Shown one piece after another: positions 1 through 9,995 of a stretch of 64,000 nt of DNA (position 1 is the first letter of the stretch; each line of letters begins with the position of its first letter). Origin of the DNA: Streptomyces catenulae (GTDB lineage: Bacteria; Actinomycetota; Actinomycetes; Streptomycetales; Streptomycetaceae); assembly GCF_000718015.1 (NCBI RefSeq), contig NZ_JODY01000031.1, positions 1-64,000 of the forward strand, given 5' to 3'. Position numbers and translations under genes: made by a program. A model generated the notes under the pieces. The model was not told where the DNA came from. It searched no databases and saw nothing but the letters and a program-made list of their open reading frames with translations.

Positions 1-15
1 GCCCCGGAAGCCCCC

Positions 16-1485
16 CTACCGCCCCGCCGTCCCCTCCCGCCGGACCCGTAGGAACTGGAAGGCCAGCACCGCCAGTCCCACCGCCAGCCACACCGCGCCC
101 ACCAGTTGGGCCGTCCGGGACGCCTCGACGATCACCGCGACCACCACGGCGAGGCCCACCACCGGCACCACCACGTGCCGCAGCACGCTCGGCACCTCGG
201 CGCGCCGCCGGACCCGGAACCAGCCGATCATCGACGCGTGCAGCAGCGCGAACGCGGTCAGCGCGCCCACGTTCACGATCGACGACAGATGGTCCAGCCC
301 GTCGTCCCGCCGCGCCGCCCACACCGCCGCGACCAGCGTCACCGCCGCCGCGCCCAGCAGCGCCCGGCGCGGCACCCCGCTGCCCACGTCCACCTTGGCC
401 ATCGCCCCCGGCAGCCGCCGGTCCCGGGCCATCGCGAAGAGCAGCCGCCCGGCCGCCGCCTGCCCGGCCAGCGCCGCGAACGCCGCGCCCAGCGCCTTGC
501 TCGCCGCCACCAGGTCGTGCAGCCAGCCGCCCACCGCCGCGTCGACCGTCGTGTAGAACGCCGCGCCCTGCTCACCCGGCTTCGCCGCCAGCTCCGCCGC
601 CGACATCGGGGCCAGCAGCGCCGCCAGATACGTCTGCACCGCGAAGAGCACCCCGGCCACCACCAGGCAGGTGAGCACCGCCCGCGCCACCCGGTCCGCG
701 CCCCGCCGCCCGGCGCCCGCCGCCGGTCCGTGCGCCCCCCGCGCCTCCTCCGCGAACGCCGCGATGGCGTCGAAGCCGAGGTACGACAGGACCGCCACCG
801 ACACCGCGGCCAGCACCGCCGTCATCGAGAAGGAACCCTCACCGGTCAGCGGTGCCGCCCAGCCGCGCTGCGCACCGTGCGCCACCAGCTCCGCCACCGC
901 GGCGACCACGAACACCGCCAGCACCGCGATCTCCATCGCCAGCACCGCGAACCCGACCACCGCCGCCGTCCGCACCCCCCACAGGTTCAGCAGCGTCGTC
1001 ACCACCACCGCCAGCGCCGTCCACACCCACTGGTGCACCCCCGGGACGAGCGCGTGCATCGCGATCCCGGAGAAGAGGTACGCCACCGCCGGGATCAGCA
1101 GATAGTCCAGCATCGCCATCCACCCGGCGATGAACCCGGCGCCCTCGCCCAGCCCCACCCGCGCGTACGTGTAGACCGACCCCGCCTGCGGAGCCACCCG
1201 CACCATCTGCGCGTACGAGTACGCCGTGAACGCCATCGCCACCGTCGCGACGAGGTAGACGAGCGTGACCGCCCCGCCCGACTTGGCCTGGAGCGTGCCG
1301 AAGATCCCGACCGGCGCCATCGGCGCGATGAAGAGCAGCCCGTAGACGATCAGATCCCGGAAGGTCAGCGTCCGCCGCAGCCCCGGAGCGCTGGTGGCAC
1401 CCTGCCCCGGATCGGCCACCGTGCCGCCTTCCCCACCCGCCGGACCCCCGGCCGTCCCGCTCGCCGTGTCGTTCGTCCCCGGCAT
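16..1485 (-). CDS. APC-family amino-acid permease
   Basis: Integral membrane transporter of about 489 residues, predicted to move amino acids or related amines across the cytoplasmic membrane. Hydrophobic segments run through most of the protein after a Gly/Thr-rich N-terminal tail. The segment near the start ([20 protein letters not shown]) is typical of the first helix of APC superfamily proteins. I chose the ATG at 1485 because a GAGGAGG ribosome site lies just upstream; the frame stays open further upstream, but that part is Arg-rich and has no good start signal. It is divergent from ispH with about 120 bp between. The substrate cannot be told from sequence. Confidence 0.85.
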   Translation of the reverse strand: MPGTNDTASGTAGGPAGGEGGTVADPGQGATSAPGLRRTLTFRDLIVYGLLFIAPMAPVGIFGTLQAKSGGAVTLVYLVATVAMAFTAYSYAQMVRVAPQAGSVYTYARVGLGEGAGFIAGWMAMLDYLLIPAVAYLFSGIAMHALVPGVHQWVWTALAVVVTTLLNLWGVRTAAVVGFAVLAMEIAVLAVFVVAAVAELVAHGAQRGWAAPLTGEGSFSMTAVLAAVSVAVLSYLGFDAIAAFAEEARGAHGPAAGAGRRGADRVARAVLTCLVVAGVLFAVQTYLAALLAPMSAAELAAKPGEQGAAFYTTVDAAVGGWLHDLVAASKALGAAFAALAGQAAAGRLLFAMARDRRLPGAMAKVDVGSGVPRRALLGAAAVTLVAAVWAARRDDGLDHLSSIVNVGALTAFALLHASMIGWFRVRRRAEVPSVLRHVVVPVVGLAVVVAVIVEASRTAQLVGAVWLAVGLAVLAFQFLRVRREGTAGR

Positions 1486-1612
1486 ACCGCCTCCTCGCTC
1501 GTGTCCACGAAGTCCGGCCCGGGTGCGATGCCCGGTACGTTCCCTCGCGGCCCTCAGTCTGGGCCACCGGAGCGATCTCTGTGCGGTGCGGTACGCCCGT
1601 ACGATGGGACGC

Positions 1613-2689
1613 ATGACTGCTACGCCCGGCCCGTCACCCGCCACCGCCGCGAGCGCAGACGCCCCGCGTCACGGTGACACCCCGCAGCCCGCAAGCACCC
1701 CGAGCGCGGACGCCCCGCGCGAGCGTCGGCGGGTCCTGCTCGCCGCCCCCCGCGGCTACTGCGCGGGGGTGGACCGCGCGGTGATCGCCGTCGAGAAAGC
1801 CCTGGAGCAGTACGGCGCTCCCGTGTACGTACGCCACGAGATCGTGCACAACAAGTACGTCGTGAAGACCCTGGAGAAGAAGGGCGCCATCTTCGTCGAC
1901 GAGACGGCGGAGGTCCCCGAGGGCAACATCGTCATCTTCTCCGCCCACGGCGTCGCCCCGACCGTCCACGAGGAGGCGCGCCGCGGCAAGCTCGCCACCA
2001 TCGACGCGACCTGCCCGCTGGTCACCAAGGTCCACAAGGAAGCCGTCCGGTACGCCAAGGAGGACTACGACATCCTCCTCATCGGTCACGAGGGCCACGA
2101 AGAGGTCATCGGCACCAGCGGCGAGGCGCCCGAGCACATCACGCTGGTCGACGGCCCCGAGGACGTCGAGAACGTCGAGGTCCGCGACCCGGACAAGGTC
2201 GTCTGGCTCTCCCAGACCACCCTCTCCGTCGACGAGACGATGGAGACGGTCGGCGCCCTCAAGGGCCGCTACCCCAACCTCCTCTCGCCGCCCAGCGACG
2301 ACATCTGCTACGCCACCCAGAACCGCCAGATCGCGGTGAAGCAGATGGGCGCCGACGCCGACCTCGTGATCGTCGTCGGCTCCAAGAACTCCTCGAACTC
2401 CGTCCGCCTCGTCGAGGTCGCCCTCGGCGCCGGTGCCAAGGACGCCCATCTGGTCGACTACGCCGACGAGATCGACGAGAGCTGGCTCGACGGCGTCACC
2501 ACCGTCGGCGTCACCTCCGGCGCCTCCGTCCCCGACGTCCTCGTCCACGGCGTCCTCGACTGGCTCGCCGAGCGCGGCTACGACGACGTCGAGACGATCA
2601 CCGCGGCGGAGGAGTCCATCGCCTTCTCGCTGCCCAAGGAGCTCCGCCGCGATCTGCGCGCGGAGGCCAAGGCGGCCACGGAGGGCTGA
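1613..2689 (+). CDS. ispH: 4-hydroxy-3-methylbut-2-enyl diphosphate reductase (IspH)
   Basis: Last enzyme of the non-mevalonate isoprenoid pathway, reducing HMBPP to IPP and DMAPP with a [4Fe-4S] cluster. The three conserved cluster cysteines are visible in the contexts [18 protein letters not shown] and ICYATQNRQ, together with the catalytic E-H motifs of the family ([21 protein letters not shown]). The first 40 residues are a Pro/Ala-rich extension before the conserved [13 protein letters not shown]. Another in-frame ATG lies at 1604; I prefer 1613 because a GGGA sits upstream of it. A strong hairpin follows the stop codon. Confidence 0.96.
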   Translation: MTATPGPSPATAASADAPRHGDTPQPASTPSADAPRERRRVLLAAPRGYCAGVDRAVIAVEKALEQYGAPVYVRHEIVHNKYVVKTLEKKGAIFVDETAEVPEGNIVIFSAHGVAPTVHEEARRGKLATIDATCPLVTKVHKEAVRYAKEDYDILLIGHEGHEEVIGTSGEAPEHITLVDGPEDVENVEVRDPDKVVWLSQTTLSVDETMETVGALKGRYPNLLSPPSDDICYATQNRQIAVKQMGADADLVIVVGSKNSSNSVRLVEVALGAGAKDAHLVDYADEIDESWLDGVTTVGVTSGASVPDVLVHGVLDWLAERGYDDVETITAAEESIAFSLPKELRRDLRAEAKAATEG

Positions 2690-2706
2690 GCCCCGCAAGC
2701 CCTCGG

Positions 2707-2743
2707 GAACCGGCCGCCGGACGTACGTACCGGCGGCCGGTTC
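2707..2743 (+). terminator. Intrinsic terminator of ispH
   Basis: A perfect 14-bp stem (2707-2720 with 2730-2743) and a 9-nt loop lie 17 bp after the ispH stop codon. There is only a short T-containing tail (CGCGTTT), as is common in high-GC actinobacteria. Confidence 0.75.
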
Positions 2744-2857
2744 CGCGTTTCCGGAACGCTCCGGGCCGCTCCGGGCGCCGCCCCGTCCCCCGCCCGCTCC
2801 GTCCGCCGATTCCCCGTTCCTGGGGCGCCCCGGGCCCACCGCGCCTAGCCTTTTCCC

Positions 2858-3742
2858 ATGAAGGTCTTCGGTGTGGACATCGGCGGATCCGGCATCAAGG
2901 GCGCCCCGGTCGACCTGGAGCGCGGCGAGCTGGCCGAGCCGCGCCACAAGGTCCTCACCCCGCAGCCCGCCACCCCCGGCGCCGTCGCCGACAGCGTCCG
3001 CGAGGTCGTCGCGCACTTCGGCTGGACGGGCCCGGTCGGCGCCACCTTCCCCGGCGTGATCACCGACGGTTTCACCCGTACCGCCGCCAACGTCGACAAG
3101 GGCTGGATCGGCACCGACGCCGCCCAACTGCTCACCGGACGCCTCGGCGGCGACTGCCCGGTGACCCTCCTCAACGACGCGGACGCCGCCGGACTCGCCG
3201 AGATGCGCTACGGCGCCGGGCGCGGTCGCCGCGGCACCGTCATCGTCCTCACCCTCGGCACCGGCATCGGCTCCGCCGTCTTCACCGGCGGCCGCCTGGT
3301 GCCCAACACGGAGTTGGGCCATCTGGAGCTGAACGGCCACGACGCCGAGACCCGCGCCGCCACCAGCGCCAAGGACACCGAGGGGCTCAGCTGGACGCGG
3401 TGGGCGCGGCGGCTGCGCAAATACCTCGCCCATGTCGAGATGCTCTTCTCGCCCGAGCTGTTCGTCCTCGGCGGCGGGGTCAGCCGCAAGGCGGACAAGT
3501 TCCTGCCGCTGCTCGACGGCATCAGGGCCGAGATCGTGCCGGCTCGGCTTCGGAACGACGCGGGGATCGTGGGTGCCGCGATGGCCGCTCACGCCGCTCG
3601 GGCTGCGGCGCCACCTGCCGCGGACGGTTCCCGTGCGCCCGCTCCGGCCCCCGCCCCTCCGCACCGGGACGCTCCGCCGGACGCCGAGCCCCCGGACGCT
3701 CCGGTCGCGTCCCCGGTCGGCTGGCCCGACGCCGCACGGTGA
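2858..3742 (+). CDS. ppgK: Polyphosphate glucokinase (ROK family)
   Basis: Cytoplasmic glucose kinase that in actinobacteria can use inorganic polyphosphate as well as ATP. The N-terminus [17 protein letters not shown] is the phosphate-1 motif with the PpgK-type GGSGIKG signature. Further family motifs are [29 protein letters not shown] and [11 protein letters not shown]. The ROK fold ends near residue 245; the remaining 50 residues are Pro/Ala low-complexity sequence. The 3' end overlaps the convergent DUF6542 gene by about 220 bp, and both genes carry low-complexity tails there. Confidence 0.93.
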   Translation: MKVFGVDIGGSGIKGAPVDLERGELAEPRHKVLTPQPATPGAVADSVREVVAHFGWTGPVGATFPGVITDGFTRTAANVDKGWIGTDAAQLLTGRLGGDCPVTLLNDADAAGLAEMRYGAGRGRRGTVIVLTLGTGIGSAVFTGGRLVPNTELGHLELNGHDAETRAATSAKDTEGLSWTRWARRLRKYLAHVEMLFSPELFVLGGGVSRKADKFLPLLDGIRAEIVPARLRNDAGIVGAAMAAHAARAAAPPAADGSRAPAPAPAPPHRDAPPDAEPPDAPVASPVGWPDAAR

Positions 3743-4322
3743 GCACCGCCTTGCGCACCAGCGCGAGGAGCACACAGACCAGCGTCCCCGCGTAGAGCCA
3801 GCCCGCGTTCAGCGCCAGCACACTGAAGACACCCGTCACCAGCCCGCCGAACCCCGCGGGACCGTGCTCGATCGGCACCGCCCCGAGCGTGAACGCGATG
3901 GGCAGCGCCACCGGCGCCGCGATCAGGTCGTACGGCCGTACCCACAGCCCCGCGCAGAACGCGACGAGGACGAAGAACACGCCGTACGGGGTCTGCGCGC
4001 CGTCGAGGAGCAGTTCGTCGAGGGCGGCGAAGGCGAGCAGCGCCAGGGTGCTCAGCAGGCCGCACCCCAGGCCGGTCAGTTTCGGCGCGGGCATCCGCCG
4101 CGTCACCGCCGCGACCCGGCCGGGCAGCGGCCGCCGCCCGGCACGGTAGACGGTCGCGGTACCGGCGGCCCGCCGCTCGGCGTCCGCCGGGCCGGTGCCG
4201 GGCCGCTCCCGGCCGCCGGACCGTGCCGCCGCGGGCCGCGGCAGCCGGGGATCCTGGACCGCGGAGGGCCCGCCGCTCACGGACGGACGGTGCTGGGGTG
4301 CGCGCGCATCTCGTTGCTCCAC
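3522..4322 (-). CDS. DUF6542-type membrane protein
   Basis: Protein of 266 residues with a disordered N-terminal region rich in Arg, Pro and Gly, followed by four or five hydrophobic segments (about residues 80-195; for example [20 protein letters not shown] and [20 protein letters not shown]), then a basic, disordered C-terminus. This matches the actinobacterial DUF6542 family, which is usually found next to ychF. Function unknown. The GTG at 4322 is the only reasonable start in this frame. Divergent from ychF with about 220 bp between; the C-terminal tail overlaps the end of ppgK on the other strand. Confidence 0.75.
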   Translation of the reverse strand: MEQRDARAPQHRPSVSGGPSAVQDPRLPRPAAARSGGRERPGTGPADAERRAAGTATVYRAGRRPLPGRVAAVTRRMPAPKLTGLGCGLLSTLALLAFAALDELLLDGAQTPYGVFFVLVAFCAGLWVRPYDLIAAPVALPIAFTLGAVPIEHGPAGFGGLVTGVFSVLALNAGWLYAGTLVCVLLALVRKAVLTVRRRASRPGTRPERPGARRPAERPGAEGRGPERAHGNRPRQVAPQPERRERPSRHPRSPRRSEAEPARSRP

Positions 4323-4542
4323 CCGCCAACGGTAGGCCGCAAAGTGGTATTAACAGGCTTTGGGACACGCCAGGGTTCATGATCGGTGCTGCGTTCGAGG
4401 GGCCCGCACCCGGCCGGGCGGCCCCTTACGGGAGCCGTGCCACGGGCCCGGGCGGGCCACCGCGGGAGCCCCGTAAACTGGTGGATCGGCCCCTCAAGGG
4501 AGCCGCCGCCCTTACCGCCTCGCTCCCCGGGATGTCGCCACC

Positions 4543-5631
<1,089 letters not shown>

Positions 5632-5680
5632 TGGGTGACATACCACCACATCGCTGATCTGGCAAACGTGCAGGTCGGGA

Positions 5681-5717
5681 GGGGTCCGGCTCTTCGGAGT
5701 CGGGCCCCTAAGTTTTT
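5681..5717 (+). terminator. Phage-supplied terminator for ychF
   Basis: Twelve-pair stem (5681-5692 with 5697-5708, two G-U pairs) closed by a TTCG tetraloop and followed by a run of five T. It lies about 50 bp after the new ychF stop codon, inside phage DNA, and takes over from the original hairpin now beyond attR. Confidence 0.88.
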
Positions 5718-5720
5718 CCC

Positions 5721-5805
5721 GTGCTGGATCGGTGCTGGATAATCTGACACCTCGTCACCTGTCATCACCCCTGGTCATCCCTACCGTGCTGGATTCGTGC
5801 TGGGT
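5721..5805 (+). repeat. Integrase arm-type sites, attL side
   Basis: GTGCTGGAT occurs at 5721-5729 and 5732-5740 (11-bp period) and again at 5786-5794, followed by a near copy GTGCTGGGT at 5797-5805, also with an 11-bp period. The same tandem pair occurs inside attR at 60480-60499. Paired, helically phased short repeats flanking a core are the usual arm sites bound by the N-terminal domain of tyrosine integrases. The rest of the gap from 5632 to 6000 shows no gene. Confidence 0.8.
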
Positions 5806-6000
5806 GGCGCGAGGGCTCGGTAGTGGTCACAGATGGGGGTATCAGGGCCTGCCGTGCGCGGGTCGACTCATCCGCGAGCGGTACCCGGCGTACCCCTGCG
5901 GGAGGATTTCGAAGATCCCGAAACAGACCGCTTGGTCTTGAACGCCCTCTCGGTGTTTTACTGGTCGCGATTCAGCCATTCGTACCAGGGGGTATCTGCC

Positions 6001-7158
6001 GTGTTGGCCCATCGAAAGCCCGTGAACAGGGTCCTTTCGCTCTCAGGGCGGGTGACGCCGCAACGACGGATGGCCGTATTCGGCTACGGGCTTCTCACTA
6101 CGGCAGTTGCGTACAGCGGATTGACGGCCGCAGCGGGCGGGACGAAAGTCCCGAAGCAGACCGTGCGTGCTGATACTGCGACGACCAGCGTGGACGCGGA
6201 GGCAGGCGTTTATCAGCGACAGCCGGCGAGCGGATACATACCGACGTACTTCGACGGCCACGGCGGAATTGCCGGGGTGCCGATGACGGATGAGCAGAGG
6301 AAGGCGCTGTCGAAGGAGGCCGTACGTCGCGGTATGAGCAAATCCGACGCTGATGCATTGGCCTATGGCGATGAGCTTCCCGAAGGGGCAGCTGCCTCCG
6401 AGGCTGAAGGGCGGACCGGTCAGGGAAACGCCCCGACCGCGATGCTCTACCGGGAGGTGGCCCCCTCGGAGGGAACCGACCGTGCGGCCGTCGCCGACGA
6501 GGAAGGCAAGGCAGACAGGAAGGCTCCCGCTGCGCCGAGCCGGGCCGAAAAGCTCGACCCCCGCGCAACGGCGAATGCGGGGCCCACAGCTGATAAGCGG
6601 CGCGGTGGCGAGGAGAGCGTCGGCGAAATCATCAAGCACGAGATCGGTGAACTGCTGCCGGAGTCCGTGAAGGATCTGGTGGACCACCTCGCGCCGTTCC
6701 GCTCGTACATGGCGGCGATCAGCCAGCCCGGTACGGAAGCGATCTGGGAGGTCTCAGAGCCTCACCGGACCACCGGGGATGTAACCATCGAGGCGACCTC
6801 CCAGGTCTCCGAGAGCATCTCGGTGAGCGTGGAGGTGACAGCCTCCGATTCTGTGAAACGGGGCGCCGAGGTGGGGCCGTCGGTTTCCGTGACGGTGACG
6901 GACCCGGCCACGGACGAGGTGCTCGTCGAGCCCGAACCGGAGCAGGTTGACGTACCCGAAGACGCTTCGAGGGTCGCCATCGGGTCGGTGGTGGAGGCTG
7001 TTGTCGCGGCCTCGGTCGACGAGTACGGAGCGGTGGAGGCCGCCCAGTCGCGGCGCAGCACGGAGACGGCTGACGAGCCTCCGTCGGCGGAGGTTGCGAC
7101 GGGGCGGGAAGAAGGATTCCAGCGCACGGGGCGGAAGCAGCCTGGAACCACCCCCTAA
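6001..7158 (+). CDS. Predicted exported protein of unknown function
   Basis: Protein of 385 residues that I do not recognise. The N-terminus has basic residues followed by a hydrophobic stretch (MAVFGYGLLTTAVAYSGLTA), a likely signal peptide or membrane anchor. The middle is Ala/Glu-rich and probably disordered. A segment near residues 215-250 (GEIIKHEIGELLPESVKDLV) looks helical, and the C-terminal half has alternating Val/Ser/Thr sequence suggesting beta strands (SISVSVEVTASDSV). I chose GTG 6001 because AGGGGG lies at good spacing. As the first gene inside attL, apart from the lytic modules, it may be expressed from the lysogen. The CRISPR-like array begins 8 bp after its stop codon. Confidence 0.7.
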   Translation: MLAHRKPVNRVLSLSGRVTPQRRMAVFGYGLLTTAVAYSGLTAAAGGTKVPKQTVRADTATTSVDAEAGVYQRQPASGYIPTYFDGHGGIAGVPMTDEQRKALSKEAVRRGMSKSDADALAYGDELPEGAAASEAEGRTGQGNAPTAMLYREVAPSEGTDRAAVADEEGKADRKAPAAPSRAEKLDPRATANAGPTADKRRGGEESVGEIIKHEIGELLPESVKDLVDHLAPFRSYMAAISQPGTEAIWEVSEPHRTTGDVTIEATSQVSESISVSVEVTASDSVKRGAEVGPSVSVTVTDPATDEVLVEPEPEQVDVPEDASRVAIGSVVEAVVAASVDEYGAVEAAQSRRSTETADEPPSAEVATGREEGFQRTGRKQPGTTP

Positions 7159-7165
7159 TGTCAGG

Positions 7166-7317
7166 GGGTGGTTCCCCGCGGGCGCGGGGGGAGGTCTGGA
7201 TTTCGGCTGTGAGCACGTGCTGGCCTGGGGGCCATCCCCGCGTTCGCGAGGCGGATCAATGCTTGATGATCAGGCCGGGCCCAGTGAAGGGGCCATCCCC
7301 GCGCTCGCGGGGCGGAT
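7166..7317 (-). CRISPR. Mini-CRISPR array, type I-E-like repeats, no cas genes
   Basis: Three repeat units of 29 nt at 7166-7194, 7228-7256 and 7289-7317 are separated by spacers of 33 nt (7195-7227) and 32 nt (7257-7288), giving the 61-62-nt period of type I-E arrays. Units two and three match at 27 of 29 positions; unit one is degenerate (about 19 of 29) but keeps the CCCCGCG-nn-CGCGGGG hairpin. Read on the minus strand, the good repeats end in GCGGGGATGGCCCC, like actinobacterial I-E repeats, which puts the degenerate unit at the leader-distal end. No cas gene exists in the window. Confidence 0.72.
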
Positions 7318-7365
7318 GCTCGCTGATCTGCGGCGATACCCGAGGGCGGGTCGGGGTATGCCGCC

Positions 7366-7548
7366 TTAGTTGGGGGCGCCTGTCGGTACCACCGTGGGGG
7401 TTTTGGTCTTCGGGTCGACCATGACGACGAAAGGTAGTCCGTAGGGGCGTTGGCTCCGGCCTTGTCGGTGTCGTGGGGGTGTTGCCTGTTCCGAGCGTCG
7501 GTAAGTGTCCACCGCTTCTTGGTACTTCGGGTTAATCCACTCAGGCAT
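7366..7548 (-). CDS. Small hypothetical protein
   Basis: Sixty residues, not recognised. It begins MPEWINPKYQEAVDTYRRSE and has a C-terminal segment (LPFVVMVDPKTKTPTVVPTG) that looks like beta strands. ATG at 7548 is preceded by an AGGA ribosome site. It is the last gene of the leftward accessory operon, separated from its upstream neighbour by a strong hairpin (7565-7593), so its transcription may depend on readthrough. Confidence 0.6.
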   Translation of the reverse strand: MPEWINPKYQEAVDTYRRSEQATPPRHRQGRSQRPYGLPFVVMVDPKTKTPTVVPTGAPN

Positions 7549-7564
7549 GGTTCCTACCGTACGG

Positions 7565-7593
7565 GCACGCCCCCGCTGGGTGCGGGGGCGTGC
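7565..7593. terminator. Hairpin between two accessory genes
   Basis: Perfect 12-bp stem (7565-7576 with 7582-7593) and a TGGGT loop directly after the stop codon of the gene at 7608-8111. No clear T-run on the minus strand. Confidence 0.6.
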
Positions 7594-7607
7594 TCAGTTT
7601 GTCAGTG

Positions 7608-8111
7608 CTAGTTCTTGCCCGTGCTTGAGCAGTCGCCCGAGCACGATCCGAACGGTCCGGGCGGGGAGTGTTCGCAGTCCGCGGCGACCGGGATCGTACT
7701 GTCCTTCGGTCCGGTCCACATCAGCGGGTCTACGGGGAACCCTGCCTGCTCGATCGCGGTCTGTGTGCGCAGGAGCGCGTCAGGGTCGTGGCGGGTGGGG
7801 TCGGGCGGCTCCGGAACGTGGTGAACGAAGAGGCCGAGCCGTTCAGCCAGCCGGGCTTTCACCTTGGTGTGGAGGATCAGGGCGTGCCAGCCCTCGTCGA
7901 CCACGCGCGACGGCTTCAGCCGTGCCTGCGGGTGGTGGGCGCAGGCGGCTTCGAACTTCAGGGCCTCCTCGGTGATGGCTTCGGCGACGTCGAGCGTCAT
8001 GCCGTGGTTGTTGCGCTGGACGGTTCCGGCGACGGCGGTGAATTCCTCGGTGGTGATGAGGTCCCTCGCGCTGGACACGTTTCGGCTCGCGTGGTCCTGT
8101 GTGACAGTCAC
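7608..8111 (-). CDS. Glycine-rich-domain-like conserved actinobacterial protein
   Basis: Protein of 167 residues. The middle contains the segment VDEGWHALILHT, a hallmark of a small family of actinobacterial proteins annotated as glycine-rich-domain-containing, often found in plasmids, integrative elements and genomic islands. The C-terminus is rich in Cys (CEHSPPGPFGSCSGDCSSTG), possibly a metal site. GTG start at 8111 behind GGGAGAGG. Its biochemical role is unknown. Confidence 0.68.
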   Translation of the reverse strand: MTVTQDHASRNVSSARDLITTEEFTAVAGTVQRNNHGMTLDVAEAITEEALKFEAACAHHPQARLKPSRVVDEGWHALILHTKVKARLAERLGLFVHHVPEPPDPTRHDPDALLRTQTAIEQAGFPVDPLMWTGPKDSTIPVAADCEHSPPGPFGSCSGDCSSTGKN

Positions 8112-8260
8112 TTGCCTCTCCCTTCTTCACGGGTGTGTGTTGGTGGCCCGCTCCCACGGCTGGTCTTGGACGGACAGGTGCCGTGGGGGCGGAGTTGTCA
8201 CCGCTGATGAAGGCCAGCGGAAGTCTGGAAAGTGCGCGGTGCGGGCGCCGGGGCGGGCGC

Positions 8261-8869
8261 TCATGTCGCGTATTCCGGCACTTGGGTGGGGCGGGTGCTT
8301 CCGTCCAGGTAGCCCCAGGACGCCACCAGGTGGACGGCGTGCTCGGTGGTTTCCGCGCGTATGTCGCGCAGGAGACTGCGGTGCGCGGTGCATTGGGAGC
8401 CGTAGGGGCGGTGATGTGTGGCGGCGTAGGTCTTTATCGTTCCGCCCCACGCGAGCCACCGGAGCTGGCGTATCTCGTGATCGGCGAGGGGCAGGCGGGG
8501 GCGGTCACAGGCGTGCAGGTGACCGGCTCGCTGTGCGGCGTAGATCAGCGCGGGCCTTGTCCGGGCCTGATACCGGCGTCGCAGTGTGGTGGCGTAGAAA
8601 ATGATCTGGGCCCGGGAGATCATCAGCTCCTGCTGGCAGGAGTAGAGGCTGAGGCCGTGGGCGAGACGATTCAGGAGTAGGGACTCCTCTGGCGCGGGGG
8701 CGGGCGCCTGGGGGGCCGGCAGGGCGGTGAGGCGCAGCGTGGTCGCCTGCCCGCCGTTCAGGTGCGTGCCGTCGTCGCGGGTGACGGTGCCGACGATGAC
8801 GATGCTCTTGCCCGGTTCCAGGGACAGGGCGGATTCCGACACCAGGCTGACGGCGTGCGGGGGGCTCAT
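8261..8869 (-). CDS. Hypothetical protein with helical, possibly DNA-binding middle
   Basis: Protein of 202 residues, not assigned. It starts with a beta-rich part (SIVIVGTVTRDDGTHLNG) and a Pro/Ala linker. A helical stretch with a tandem-helix pattern (AHGLSLYSCQQELMISRAQI) resembles the recognition region of LuxR/sigma-type helix-turn-helix proteins, though this is not conclusive. Arg/His-rich C-terminal half. ATG 8869 follows AAGGA. It lies in the leftward operon between two unknown genes. Confidence 0.6.
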   Translation of the reverse strand: MSPPHAVSLVSESALSLEPGKSIVIVGTVTRDDGTHLNGGQATTLRLTALPAPQAPAPAPEESLLLNRLAHGLSLYSCQQELMISRAQIIFYATTLRRRYQARTRPALIYAAQRAGHLHACDRPRLPLADHEIRQLRWLAWGGTIKTYAATHHRPYGSQCTAHRSLLRDIRAETTEHAVHLVASWGYLDGSTRPTQVPEYAT

Positions 8870-8901
8870 GGGGTCCTTCGCTGGTTCAGGACGGGCGGTG
8901 A

Positions 8902-9465
8902 TCAGTCGCTTTTCGTGGCGTTGTCGAGGGCCGTGATCAGGCGGCGGGTCGTGTCGGCGGTGAGCGCGTGGAGGGCGAGTTCGGGGTCCTCGTGGCGGCA
9001 GAAGGGGTGCAGGTCGCCGGTGAGCGGCACCCCGATCGCCGTCTCGCTGACGTCCGCGAGCCGGGCGCAGAGGCTTTCCGCGACGGCGTCTTCGAAGTAG
9101 TCGTCTTCGTCCAGAGGGGTCGGGTGCGGGGCCGCTCCCAGGGCGAGGGCGAGGGCGTCGACCTGCGGAATGGTGAGTTCCCCGATGTAGGTCTTCTCCT
9201 GCTGTACACGGACTGTGGTGTCGATGCCGTAGGACAGGAGGGCCTGGCGTAGCTCTTCCGCGAGGGCGTTGGCGTGATTGAGGGCGCTGCGGATCAGGGT
9301 CTCCAGGAGGGTGGCGTCGGAGTAGCGGAGTCTGTCCAGGACGATCGCGTTGGCCCCCTGGACCGATGCCCGGACGTAGAGGCCGGCCGCGTGCAGGGCC
9401 TTCTCCAGGGTCGCTGCGGATTCCGCGGTCTCGGGCCAGGCGGAGTGGGCGGGATCAGGCGTCAT
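8902..9465 (-). CDS. Hypothetical protein
   Basis: Protein of 187 residues, acidic and Ala/Leu-rich, not recognised. A central region (SVQGANAIVLDRLRYSDATL) is followed by helices and a middle segment with alternating charged residues (QQEKTYIGELTIPQVDALAL). No catalytic motif is visible. ATG at 9465 has a weak GGA upstream. The frame extends further upstream, but that part overlaps the next gene and is low-complexity, so I exclude it. Part of the same leftward operon. Confidence 0.6.
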   Translation of the reverse strand: MTPDPAHSAWPETAESAATLEKALHAAGLYVRASVQGANAIVLDRLRYSDATLLETLIRSALNHANALAEELRQALLSYGIDTTVRVQQEKTYIGELTIPQVDALALALGAAPHPTPLDEDDYFEDAVAESLCARLADVSETAIGVPLTGDLHPFCRHEDPELALHALTADTTRRLITALDNATKSD

Positions 9466-9518
9466 CAGAGTCCAATCAAGAAGAGGTGGTGGTGTGGGCT
9501 GAGTGGGTGCGCTTGCGT

Positions 9519-9728
9519 TCAGGTCGTGTGCGTGGGTGGTGGTGTGGAGTCCCAGGCGTTGAGGCTGCTTGCCTCGGTGGGGGTGGCCAGGCGGCAGGAG
9601 CTGGCCAGGGCGTCCCACTTGCTGCAAGGGCGGCTGAGGACGAGGCAGGCTCCGTGCACGGCAGCGACGCGTCCCACGCGGGTGCGCTGTTCGTCCACGA
9701 CGATGTCGCCCTTGACGAATGCGGGCAT
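9519..9728 (-). CDS. Small conserved actinobacterial protein (MPAF-VKGDIVVD type)
   Basis: Sixty-nine residues beginning MPAFVKGDIVVDEQRTRVGR. This N-terminus recurs in small proteins of Streptomyces integrative elements and islands, of unknown role. The core looks like a small beta barrel (GDIVVDEQRTRVGRVAAVHG), followed by a variable Pro/Thr tail. ATG 9728 has a GGAGGT ribosome site at close spacing. It lies 12 bp after the preceding gene of the operon. Confidence 0.65.
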   Translation of the reverse strand: MPAFVKGDIVVDEQRTRVGRVAAVHGACLVLSRPCSKWDALASSCRLATPTEASSLNAWDSTPPPTHTT

Positions 9729-9740
9729 GGAGACCTCCGG

Positions 9741-9995
9741 TCATTCAGGGGGTGGCGGGGGGAAGTCGGGCGGCATCCAGCCCGCCTCGGTGTAGAGGGT
9801 CAGCGCCGTGGCCAGTTCGATCGCTTCACCGGCGGAGGGGGCGCGGCAGGCGAACGCGGGGCTGGTCCACGGGATGCCGATTCCGCGGCTGAGGAAGAGC
9901 CAGTCGCCGTACTGGTGGATGAGGGACCCGGTGCGGCGGGTGATGTGGTCGGTGACGAAGGTGCCTCTGGGGTAGACCGGACCGGTGTTCGTCAT
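9741..9995 (-). CDS. Hypothetical protein
   Basis: Protein of 84 residues starting MTNTGPVYPRGTFVTDHITR, ending in a Pro-rich tail. No motif recognised. Its ATG (9993-9995) overlaps the stop codon of the upstream gene in an ATGA arrangement, so translation is probably coupled. The longer open frame upstream is Arg/Pro-rich, lies inside the neighbouring gene and is unlikely to be coding. Confidence 0.6.
   Translation of the reverse strand: MTNTGPVYPRGTFVTDHITRRTGSLIHQYGDWLFLSRGIGIPWTSPAFACRAPSAGEAIELATALTLYTEAGWMPPDFPPPPPE

Noticed and set aside
1634..3775. A 713-codon open frame on the minus strand opposite ispH and ppgK
   Set aside because: Both plus-strand genes are certain by conserved motifs. 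The opposite frame gives Asp/Val/Gly low-complexity sequence and spans the intergenic terminator.
5632..6000. Short open frames between attL and the exported protein
   Set aside because: They overlap the phage terminator and the integrase arm sites, and none has a ribosome site or sensible composition.
7318..7365. A fourth CRISPR repeat after 7317
   Set aside because: One period further on (about 7350) the sequence does not match the repeat, so the array stops at three units.
9455..9470. CTGATGACG on the minus strand as a sixth hammerhead core
   Set aside because: It is the start codon region of a gene and has no GAAA partner, stem III or cleavage triplet nearby.
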